From assembly GCA_963698995.1 (NCBI GenBank), contig CAVOTD010000092.1, positions 1 to 64,000 on the forward strand: a stretch of 64,000 nucleotides of DNA. Reading direction: 5' to 3'. The first letter of the stretch is position 1. The number at the start of each line of letters is the position of its first letter. A program made the translations under genes and the position numbers. Origin of the DNA: AP-15 sp963698995. GTDB lineage: Bacteria > Pseudomonadota > Alphaproteobacteria > ATCC43930 > CGMCC-115725. The notes below the pieces were generated by a model, which did not search any database, was not told the origin of the DNA, and saw only the letters and a list, made by a program, of their open reading frames with translations. Positions 57,360-64,000 of this stretch are shown piece by piece.

Positions 57360-58433
57360 TCAATTTGCTAGTGCGCGGCAATGCTCGGGCGGAAACCGCA
57401 GTCGAACCGAGCCGCCGACCGGCACATTGACCTGCCTTGGCGCGGTCACCCGTATCTGCTGACCGCCGCCGAGAACGACCAGATAATCCCGGTGCGCGCC
57501 GAGATAGGCTTGCCGGAGGACGCGGCCGACGGCCTCATTCGGCTGCTCTGGCGGTTGTCCGCCCGTTCTGTCCTCGTCCAATGCGATGTCGTGCGTCCGC
57601 ACCGAGATCGCGGTCTCGCCCGAGGCGGCGTATTCGCCTTGGCCGCAACGCAGCACAATCCCGCTGCAATCAACCAGATCGTGGCCAACCCTGCGGCCGC
57701 GAAGGATATTGGTCCCGCCGATGAAGCGGGCGACAAATTCCGAGCGCGGCCGCTGGTATACCTCCTCGGGCGAGCCCACCTGCTCGACCCGGCCGTGGTT
57801 CATGACGACAATGACATCGGCCGTGGTCATCGCCTCCACTTGGTCATGGGTGACGTAGACCGTCGTGTATTGGTAGGTGTCGTGTAGGCGGCGGATTTCA
57901 AAGCGCATCTCCTCCCGCAAATTGGCGTCGAGGTTGGACAGCGGCTCATCGAGGAGCAGTGTTTCCGGCTCGACCACGAGCGCGCGGGCGAGCGCCACGC
58001 GCTGCTGCTGCCCACCAGACAGCTCATTCGGATACCGCACGGCGAATTCCGCCAAATGGGTTGTCTCGAGGATGGCTGCCATGCGCCGGTCGAGTTCGGC
58101 TTTGCCGACCCGCCGCAAGGTCAGCCCGTAGGCGATGTTCTCAAAAATCGTCATATGCGGCCACAATGCATAGCTCTGGAAGATCATCGACATGTTGCGC
58201 CGTTCCGGCGGTCGGCTGCGGCCCGGCGTGGAGATCGTATGCCCGCCGACTTTGATCGATCCTACATCGGGATCGAGAAAGCCCGCGATCAGCCGCAGGG
58301 TCGTCGTCTTGCCGCAGCCCGACGGTCCGAGCAGGCACACCAACAAGCCGTGCCCGATGGTCAACGTCAGATCGTTAACAGCGGCGACCCGGCCAAAGCG
58401 TTTCGTCAGCGATTGCAGTTCAACAGCCGCCAC
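57360..58433 (-). CDS. ABC transporter ATP-binding protein, FbpC/PotA type
   Basis: A 357-residue ATPase: LLGPSGCGKTTTLRLIAGF (Walker A), MIFQSYALWPHMTIFENIAY (Q-loop), NELSGGQQQRVALARAL (signature), TLLLDEPLSNLDANL (Walker B) and VYVTHDQVEAMT (switch). The C-terminal TOBE-like domain begins near residue 240 (FIGGTNILRGRRV). The GTG at 58433 is the start. It is the first gene of the three-gene importer, in the order ATPase, binding protein, permease. Most such operons put the binding protein first. Confidence 0.93.
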   Translation of the reverse strand: MAAVELQSLTKRFGRVAAVNDLTLTIGHGLLVCLLGPSGCGKTTTLRLIAGFLDPDVGSIKVGGHTISTPGRSRPPERRNMSMIFQSYALWPHMTIFENIAYGLTLRRVGKAELDRRMAAILETTHLAEFAVRYPNELSGGQQQRVALARALVVEPETLLLDEPLSNLDANLREEMRFEIRRLHDTYQYTTVYVTHDQVEAMTTADVIVVMNHGRVEQVGSPEEVYQRPRSEFVARFIGGTNILRGRRVGHDLVDCSGIVLRCGQGEYAASGETAISVRTHDIALDEDRTGGQPPEQPNEAVGRVLRQAYLGAHRDYLVVLGGGQQIRVTAPRQVNVPVGGSVRLRFPPEHCRALAN

Positions 58434-58632
58434 ATTCGTCCCCGCAATTTCTCAATCCGGATAGAGAATCGCGATAGAGAAGCGATGCGTTCCGAGGCCG
58501 CGCATGCCTCGTGACTGACCTTTCTTGGCCACGCTCGAGTACCCGCCTTGCGCGCCGCTTGAAAACGTCTCAGGGGATTGTAAGATCATCCAGTCAATTT
58601 TGCGATTATGCAAAGATTAACCAAAGTCCGGT

Positions 58633-59514
58633 ATGATGAAGATACGATGGAAAATTGATCTGGCGATATCCGGAGCGTTTCTGGTCGGGCTTGGGTTGGC
58701 GGGATTCGGCGCCTACTCGATCCTCACGAAGAATGCGCTAGAAGATAGCCTGCAGAATGCACGGATAATGATCGAAGGTGCGTCGGCCATTCGGAGTTAT
58801 ACTTCGGACAGTATAAAGCCGTTGCTCGAGCAACAGATGAAAGTCCAATTCCTGCCGTACTCGATCCCGTCCTTTGCAGCGCAAACCAATTTCAAAATGG
58901 TGCACCAAAAATTACCGGACTATACCTATCGCGAACCAACATTGAACCCAACCAATCTAAATGATCGGGCGGTCGATTGGGAAGCCGACATTATCAACGA
59001 TTTTCGCAATGACCCGAGCAAACAGGAATTGGTGATAACTCGGGATACGCCGATCGGGCGGTTTCTGACGCTCGCCAGACCGCTCAAAGTCGGCAGCCAG
59101 GCGTGCCTCTCGTGCCATAGCACCCCGGAAAAAGCCCCAGCCACGATGGTCGCGCTTTACGGGTCGCAAAATGGATTTGGCTGGAAACAGGGTGAGATCG
59201 TCGCAGCGCAAGTGGTTTCGATACCGCTTGCCGTGCCGCTGGCGCGAGCCTACCAGGCATTGCTGTGGTTCTTGCTCGCCCTGGCCGGTACATTCGTCGT
59301 CACGGTCGTCATTGTCGACCTCTTGCTGCGCGCACTGGTAGGCAAACCGGTGGCAGAGATCTCGGAGGTAGCGGACAAAGTGAGTATGGGACAGATGGAT
59401 ACCCCAGAATATGTCCGCGACAGCAAAGATGAGATCGGCTCGCTGTCGGTGTCGTTCAACCGGATGAGGCGCAGCCTACAAAACGCGATGACCATGCTGG
59501 AGGAGCAGAGCTGA
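58633..59514 (+). CDS. Membrane haem-c sensor with DUF3365 (Tll0287-like) domain and HAMP, no output domain
   Basis: A 293-residue protein with two membrane helices (LAISGAFLVGLGLAGFGAY and ALLWFLLALAGTFVVTVVIV) flanking a periplasmic domain. That domain contains a c-type haem site (ACLSCHST, Cys-x-x-Cys-His at about residues 158-162) in the setting of the Tll0287/DUF3365 family: DYTYREPTLNPTNLNDRAVD and FLTLARPLKVGSQACLSCH. A HAMP domain follows (VGKPVAEISEVADKVSMGQM and DEIGSLSVSFNRMRRSL). The chain stops right after HAMP, where a kinase or cyclase would normally be fused. The Ser/Thr kinase gene starts 35 bases downstream and could supply the output. It probably senses redox state or a gas. 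Confidence 0.85.
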   Translation: MMKIRWKIDLAISGAFLVGLGLAGFGAYSILTKNALEDSLQNARIMIEGASAIRSYTSDSIKPLLEQQMKVQFLPYSIPSFAAQTNFKMVHQKLPDYTYREPTLNPTNLNDRAVDWEADIINDFRNDPSKQELVITRDTPIGRFLTLARPLKVGSQACLSCHSTPEKAPATMVALYGSQNGFGWKQGEIVAAQVVSIPLAVPLARAYQALLWFLLALAGTFVVTVVIVDLLLRALVGKPVAEISEVADKVSMGQMDTPEYVRDSKDEIGSLSVSFNRMRRSLQNAMTMLEEQS

Positions 59515-59549
59515 TCAATCGGTCGTCGCAACAATTGCGATAGTAAAGA

Positions 59550-60944
59550 ATGGAGACTGTTCGGTCGATCGGCCGTTATCGGATCGAGGGGTTGCTCGGC
59601 AAAGGGGCGATGGGCGAAGTCTATCGCGCCCATGACCCGGTGATCGATCGTGCGGTTGCGATCAAGGTGTTACGACCGGAATTGATCGCCGGCACCGGAT
59701 CCGATCAGTTGCTGGAGCGCTTCCGGCGAGAGGCGAGGGCCGCCGGGCGGCGGTTCCACCCGAACATCGTCGCAATCTGGGATTTTGGCGACGACAACGG
59801 CACGCCGTTTCTGGCAATGGAATTGGTCGACGGGCGCAGCCTCGATCAGATCATCCGAGCGTCCGGACGTCTCGAACCCGGGCAGAGCGTCGCGATCATA
59901 ACGCAAGTGCTGAGCGCCCTCGGCTTTGCGCACGAGATCGGGATCGTTCACCGCGACGTCAAACCGTCCAACATCATGGTTTTGCAGAACGGTCACGTTA
60001 AGGTCGCCGATTTCGGCATCGCTCGAATCGACGCCTCCGAATTTACGATTGTCGGCGATCTCTTGGGTACCCCAGCCTACATGGCTCCCGAACAGTTGAC
60101 GGGAGGTTCGGTTGATCACCGCACCGACCTCTTTGCTGCCGGGGTGATCTTGTTCGAGATGCTGACCGGGGTGAAGCCGTTCCGCGGCAAAAGCATAACC
60201 GAAATCATGTCGTTTATGGAAAAGCGCGGACCCGAGGATATACGCGGATTGAACCCGGCCGTTCCGGATGCGCTGAAGCGCGTCATCACGAGATCCGTCG
60301 CGTTCGATCCGGAGGAACGCTACGCCGCCGCTGCCGAGTTCTCGAAGGCAGCCTGCGACGCTGTGCCTGGGTTCTCCAACGCGCTGCCAGCGCCCGGGGC
60401 GCCGGGCTCGGGAGCTACAAGCCCAGAGGCCAGGACGGCGCCGGGCAGCCACGCCGCGCCATTGACGTCGGGCGAGGCGTCACTGCATCCCGAGCTCTCG
60501 CGAGAGATCGAGCGCGACCTGGCGACGTATATCGGTCCAATGGCCTCGATTGCGTTGCGGCGGGCGGTGCGCGAGACAACCGATCTTACTGCGCTCTACG
60601 AATTGCTCGGCAGACAGGTGAGCAATCCGCGAGACCGCGCCGAATTCTTGGCGAGAGGACGGCAGCGGGCCGCCGCCGGCCTCGATCGAGAGAGTCCCTC
60701 TTCAGCAAAACCGCAAAGAGCCACGCGACCAAGGCTCGATCAGCCCAGCCCATCGCCCAACCCGGCGAGCATTGTTGCCATCCAGTCCGACCTAACTCGC
60801 TATATTGGCCCGATCGCCAAGATTTTGGTTAAGAGAGAGCTAGAGAAATTCGAAACCCTGGCAAAACTTTGTCTCGTCCTGGCTGCGCATATTCCCGACG
60901 CAACCGATCGAAGGGCGTTCCTCGATGCGCATGGCGCTGAGTGA
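59550..60944 (+). CDS. Hanks-type serine/threonine protein kinase with C-terminal tandem module
   Basis: A 464-residue soluble kinase. The catalytic domain (about residues 8-270) is complete: glycine loop GLLGKGAMGEVYRAHD, VAIKVL lysine, HRDVKPSNIM catalytic loop, VADFGIARID and LLGTPAYMAPEQL. A Pro/Ala linker follows, then two related segments with the shared core: DLATYIGPMASIALRRAVRE at about residues 311-370, and DLTRYIGPIAKILVKRELEK at about 407-463. Each continues with a helical stretch ending in a Phe-Leu pair. There is no transmembrane helix. The next gene starts 20 bases before its stop. Upstream sits the haem sensor. Confidence 0.93.
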   Translation: METVRSIGRYRIEGLLGKGAMGEVYRAHDPVIDRAVAIKVLRPELIAGTGSDQLLERFRREARAAGRRFHPNIVAIWDFGDDNGTPFLAMELVDGRSLDQIIRASGRLEPGQSVAIITQVLSALGFAHEIGIVHRDVKPSNIMVLQNGHVKVADFGIARIDASEFTIVGDLLGTPAYMAPEQLTGGSVDHRTDLFAAGVILFEMLTGVKPFRGKSITEIMSFMEKRGPEDIRGLNPAVPDALKRVITRSVAFDPEERYAAAAEFSKAACDAVPGFSNALPAPGAPGSGATSPEARTAPGSHAAPLTSGEASLHPELSREIERDLATYIGPMASIALRRAVRETTDLTALYELLGRQVSNPRDRAEFLARGRQRAAAGLDRESPSSAKPQRATRPRLDQPSPSPNPASIVAIQSDLTRYIGPIAKILVKRELEKFETLAKLCLVLAAHIPDATDRRAFLDAHGAE

Positions 60945-61635
60945 TTTGCTAGCCGCGTGGGGCAGGGCGGGGGTGGACGGACGCAAGATCGTGGCGTATG
61001 CGGTCTTCCGGATCGCCATTGTGGCGATTGCGCTCCTGGTGTGGTGGTCTCCCGCCGCATGTGCCGCTGAGGCCGTCGGCGGAGGCGAGGAAGTCGAGGC
61101 CACCCCCGCATTAATCCGCGAAGTCCAATTCATGCTGCTCCGCATTGGAATGGAGCCGGGACCGATAGACGGGGTGGCCGGCCCTCAGACGGTCAAAGCC
61201 CTGCACAGATTTCAAGAAAGCGCCGGGCTGCCGGTTGCCGAACCCGTAATTGGCGGCAAGGTCTCGGCTGGCCTCTTGACTCGGCTGCGCAGTGCGGCGA
61301 CCCGAGCAATTCTTGAGAGCGACAAGAAGCCGGAGGCTGCTCCCGCGGCCGCGGCGCGGCCGGCCGTCGAGAAGCCGGATCGCTTTGCCGCCTGCCCATA
61401 TAGCGCGGATGATTTCCGGATCGGGGGAAGCCAGTACACTCCCGACAGCTATTTGCAGGAGGGCTTCGACGGTTCGACAGCGCGCGCGGTAACGATGTTG
61501 GGTGATCGCCTCAATGAGGCGCGACAGATTGCCGGCAATATCGGCGGCGCTGCTTTGACAGAAGTGCAGCGGCAAGCCCACGTTCTGGGGTATTTCACCT
61601 GCCGCTTGAAGATCGAACAGGCGTCGGTGAAGTAA
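60925..61635 (+). CDS. Peptidoglycan-binding-domain protein with membrane anchor or signal
   Basis: A 236-residue protein starting inside the end of the kinase gene. One hydrophobic segment (IAIVAIALLVWWSPAACAAE) at about residues 30-49 is a signal or anchor. A PG_binding_1 repeat follows: IREVQFMLLRIGMEPGPIDG and TVKALHRFQESAGLP, residues about 64-105. The remaining 100 residues (FRIGGSQYTPDSYLQEGFDG, LGYFTCRLK) are not recognised. It may tie the signalling cassette to the cell wall. The 20-base overlap with the kinase gene implies coupled translation. Confidence 0.82.
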   Translation: MRMALSDLLAAWGRAGVDGRKIVAYAVFRIAIVAIALLVWWSPAACAAEAVGGGEEVEATPALIREVQFMLLRIGMEPGPIDGVAGPQTVKALHRFQESAGLPVAEPVIGGKVSAGLLTRLRSAATRAILESDKKPEAAPAAAARPAVEKPDRFAACPYSADDFRIGGSQYTPDSYLQEGFDGSTARAVTMLGDRLNEARQIAGNIGGAALTEVQRQAHVLGYFTCRLKIEQASVK

Positions 61636-61649
61636 AACCGGATCGGCAG

Positions 61650-62366
61650 ATGCTTTATCGCTCGGCTGCACGGACCCATGTCGGCACGGTACGCCGGCGA
61701 AACGAGGACGCGGTACTCGAGCGGGCCGAGATCGGGCTGTGGGCGGTCGCCGACGGCGCCGGCGGGCATCAGCGCGGCGATTACGCCAGCGGGCGCATTA
61801 TCGCGGCGCTGCGCGAGGTCGATGCGGCGCTTTCCGGTCCGGCTCTCGTCGACGAAGTGAAAACCCGTCTCGCCGCAGTCAATCGCGAATTGCGGGCGAG
61901 AGCCGTCACAATCGGCCCCAAAGCCCTGATCGGCAGCACCGTGGCGATGCTGCTGATCATCGACGGCCAGAGCTGCTGCCTGTGGGCTGGGGATAGCCGC
62001 TGCTATCGCATGCGCGCCGGTGAGCTGCGCCAGTTGAGCCGCGACCAGAGCCATGTCCAAAATATGGTCGACCGCGGCGAGATCGCGCCGGAAGCAGCCG
62101 CGACGCATCCGCTGGGACACATCGTTACCAATCTGATCGGCGCGTCGGAAGAGCTGGTTCTGGAAGAACGGCGCGACAGGCTCGAGCCGGGCGACATTCT
62201 GCTGCTCTGCTCGGACGGGCTCAGCGGCACGATCGCCGACGCCGAGATTGCATCGATTTTGCACAATTGTCCGATCATGGCCGCGGCAGATCGGCTGATC
62301 GAGGGCGCGCTCGTGCGGGGTGCGCGAGACAATATCAGTGCCGTAGTCGTTGCGTATGCTGGGTAA
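61650..62366 (+). CDS. PP2C-family serine/threonine phosphatase
   Basis: A 238-residue PPM-type phosphatase. All metal-binding motifs are present: VRRRNEDAVL, LWAVADGAGGHQRGDYAS, IGSTVAMLLI, CLWAGDSRCYRMRAGEL, LLLCSDGLSG and ARDNISAVVV. It starts 14 bases after the peptidoglycan-binding gene. It would reverse phosphorylation by the kinase three genes upstream, the same kinase/phosphatase pairing seen in PpkA/PppA and PknB/PstP loci. No transmembrane segment is visible. Confidence 0.94.
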   Translation: MLYRSAARTHVGTVRRRNEDAVLERAEIGLWAVADGAGGHQRGDYASGRIIAALREVDAALSGPALVDEVKTRLAAVNRELRARAVTIGPKALIGSTVAMLLIIDGQSCCLWAGDSRCYRMRAGELRQLSRDQSHVQNMVDRGEIAPEAAATHPLGHIVTNLIGASEELVLEERRDRLEPGDILLLCSDGLSGTIADAEIASILHNCPIMAAADRLIEGALVRGARDNISAVVVAYAG

Positions 62367-62377
62367 ATACCGAGCCC

Positions 62378-63961
62378 TTAGGATGGCGCAGCGCCCTTGA
62401 TCCCCTTGAGGCGGTAGGCGCTGAGATCGCCTTCGTGCTTGGTCCCGATCGTTACCAACTCGGTATCGATATAACGCCAGAGACGCTGGTGCATTGCCGG
62501 GCTGATTAGAATCTCGCCGGCGGCAGCGCCGGCGCAGTACCGAGCCGTCCAGTTGGCTGCTTCGCCAATGATCGTCAGCTCCATCCGGTCGTTCGAACCA
62601 ATGAAGCCGTGCAAGACCTCGCCGCAGTGAACCCCGATTCCGATTGCACAAGTCGGCTGGCCGCGGCCTGCCCGCTTGTCGCTGATCTCCGCCATCACGG
62701 ATTGCATTGCAAGGGCGGCACGGACGGCCTTTTCGTGTCTTAACGGGTCGGGCTCGGGACTGCCAAAGACAGCGAGGATGGCATCTCCGGTGATCTTGTC
62801 GACCGTCCCGTCATATTTGAAAATGGCATCGACCAAGGCCGAAAAGTAGTCGTTCAGCAGGTCCATCACATCGTCGGTGTCCATGCCTGCGGTCAGGACG
62901 GTGAACCCGCGGATGTCCGATGCGAGAATCACAACTTCCGATCTCTCGCCACCGAGCCGCAGCCGCCCGTGCGCGGCTCGCGACAACAGCGTGTCGCGGA
63001 GCTTTGGCGAGAAATTGGTCAGCAGCCGGCTGAGCAGCGCGGCATTGCGGCGCAGCTCGCTCTGCAGCTGGTTTTGCATCGCGGCCATCGCCGCGTAATG
63101 GGCGACCGCGAGCATCAGGCGCAAATCGTCGGTGTTGAAGATCGTCCCGCCGTCGCTGTTGTCAACGCACGCGACGCCCAGGACGCGGCCTTTCCACATC
63201 AGCGGCACATACATGCCGGCTTTAATCCGATTGAAAAACTGGCTCTGACTGGGATCGGAACCTTCGCGCCAGATAAATCCCTGCCGGCGAGCCATCGCCC
63301 GTGATGCCAGGGTCATGCTGACCGAAGGCTGCCCCGCCGGCACATGCGCCTTCAGCAGCAGCTCTCCACTCGTCTGATCCTCGAGCAACAGGGCGCCGCG
63401 GCTCGCGGCCGGAATGATCGCCACCAGCCGTTCGATTATCGTCTGGAAAAGGGCCTCGAGCTCGGTCAGCTCGCCAAACTGCAGCGGCAGCTCATAGAGC
63501 AGCGCCAGCGCTTGGGCCCGATCCGCGGCGATCGGCTGCCCCGGCTCGAACACCGGTGCTGCGGCATCGATCATCTCGGCGATGTCGAGGCGGGTATCCT
63601 GGGTTACGACCAATGTGCTGTCTTCTGCAGCCCAGCTGGGGTCGAGATCCGACGTCGCGGCGAGAATTTCGACCTCGACAGTGGTGTCGCTGATGGCGAT
63701 CTTCTGCCCCGGTTGAAGCCGAAGCTTGCCCATACCCTTGATCGGTTGCCCGTCGACTCGCGTGCCATTGGCGCTGCCGAGGTCTTCGATCCAATAGTCT
63801 CCGTCCGCAGCCGAAATCCGCGCATGGGGCCGCGAAACTCGCAAATCCGGCGTCAAGTCGATATCGATGTGCACGCCCCGGCGTGGCCGCCCGAGCACGA
63901 CTGCCTCGGCCGATTTGTCGAAGATCTTCTCGTTGCCGCGATGCCAATAACGGATGCGCAC
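62378..63961 (-). CDS. FHA-GAF-class III adenylate/guanylate cyclase
   Basis: A 527-residue soluble protein. Residues 1-100 form an FHA phosphothreonine-binding domain (VLGRPRRGVHIDIDLTPDLR, VSRPHARI, DLGSANGTRVDGQPI). A GAF domain at about 155-310 follows (LLYELPLQFGELTELEALFQ, IPLMWKGRVLGVACVDN-like). The cyclase domain at about 340-520 has VVILASDIRGFTVLTAGMD and KITGDAILAVFGSP, carrying both metal-binding Asp residues. The only start after an in-frame stop is the GTG at 63961. It converges on the phosphatase gene with an 11-base gap. The FHA domain makes it an obvious target of the neighbouring kinase. Confidence 0.92.
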   Translation of the reverse strand: MRIRYWHRGNEKIFDKSAEAVVLGRPRRGVHIDIDLTPDLRVSRPHARISAADGDYWIEDLGSANGTRVDGQPIKGMGKLRLQPGQKIAISDTTVEVEILAATSDLDPSWAAEDSTLVVTQDTRLDIAEMIDAAAPVFEPGQPIAADRAQALALLYELPLQFGELTELEALFQTIIERLVAIIPAASRGALLLEDQTSGELLLKAHVPAGQPSVSMTLASRAMARRQGFIWREGSDPSQSQFFNRIKAGMYVPLMWKGRVLGVACVDNSDGGTIFNTDDLRLMLAVAHYAAMAAMQNQLQSELRRNAALLSRLLTNFSPKLRDTLLSRAAHGRLRLGGERSEVVILASDIRGFTVLTAGMDTDDVMDLLNDYFSALVDAIFKYDGTVDKITGDAILAVFGSPEPDPLRHEKAVRAALAMQSVMAEISDKRAGRGQPTCAIGIGVHCGEVLHGFIGSNDRMELTIIGEAANWTARYCAGAAAGEILISPAMHQRLWRYIDTELVTIGTKHEGDLSAYRLKGIKGAAPS

Positions 63962-64000
63962 GTCGCGCCGTCAGGCTGCTCCTAAGAGAATCGTCTCGCA

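Overview
This is a GC-rich window (my impression is mid-60s percent, not counted) of a bacterial chromosome. The most likely source is an alphaproteobacterium of the Hyphomicrobiales/Rhodospirillales type. That rests on the accD-folC overlap, the DUF2161 and COG0523 genes, the HlyD/DHA2 efflux pair, the catabolic gene content (hydantoinase, D-aminoacylase, CoA transferase, GMC oxidoreductase, mmsA) and the GC-rich intergenic palindromes. I cannot name a genus. No rRNA, tRNA or CRISPR array was recognised.

Layout. 0-8.9 kb, mostly minus strand: a TonB receptor remnant, an EmrAB-like efflux pair, a three-subunit periplasmic-type molybdenum hydroxylase (2Fe-2S, FAD, Mo) and a CaiB/BaiF CoA transferase. 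9-16 kb: amidohydrolases (hydantoinase, N-acyl-D-amino-acid deacylase), a dead SMP-30 lactonase and a GMC oxidoreductase. 16-23 kb: accD, folC, a MetE-like methyltransferase, mmsA and a YdcF-type membrane protein. 23-27.6 kb: a GH13 glycosidase, an RNase Z-like hydrolase and an unknown two-gene operon with a P-loop NTPase. 27.7-31.1 kb: the carcass of a SAM-cyclase-ATPase regulator. 31-36 kb: an orphan metal-binding protein divergent from a COG0523 GTPase, then a spermidine-synthase-like protein, DUF2161 and an alcohol dehydrogenase. 36-38.8 kb: a graveyard (MFS, TauD, acyl-CoA dehydrogenase and another truncated gene). 39-45.5 kb: a TPP enzyme, a universal stress protein, an NMT1-type ABC importer and an SDR. 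45.5-49 kb: accessory DNA (cytochrome c remnant, lipoprotein, GFA protein, dead resolvase, lower-GC orphan). 49-54.6 kb: phosphonoacetate hydrolase, class III aminotransferase, panB, a 2-hydroxyacid dehydrogenase and an SH3 protein. 54.6-58.4 kb: a ferric/polyamine-type ABC importer. 58.6-64 kb: a signalling cassette made of a haem-binding HAMP sensor, a Ser/Thr kinase, a peptidoglycan-binding protein, a PP2C phosphatase and a convergent FHA-GAF-adenylate cyclase.

Two themes stand out. First, disrupted genes are unusually frequent. Some carry only single-base indels with well conserved protein on both sides, which may be assembly error. Others carry large internal deletions, nonsense codons or lost catalytic motifs, which is real decay. 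Second, the 58.6-64 kb cassette is intact and contains an unnamed tandem module at the kinase C-terminus. It is my best candidate for an under-described system. The 26.3-27.5 kb P-loop operon is the runner-up.
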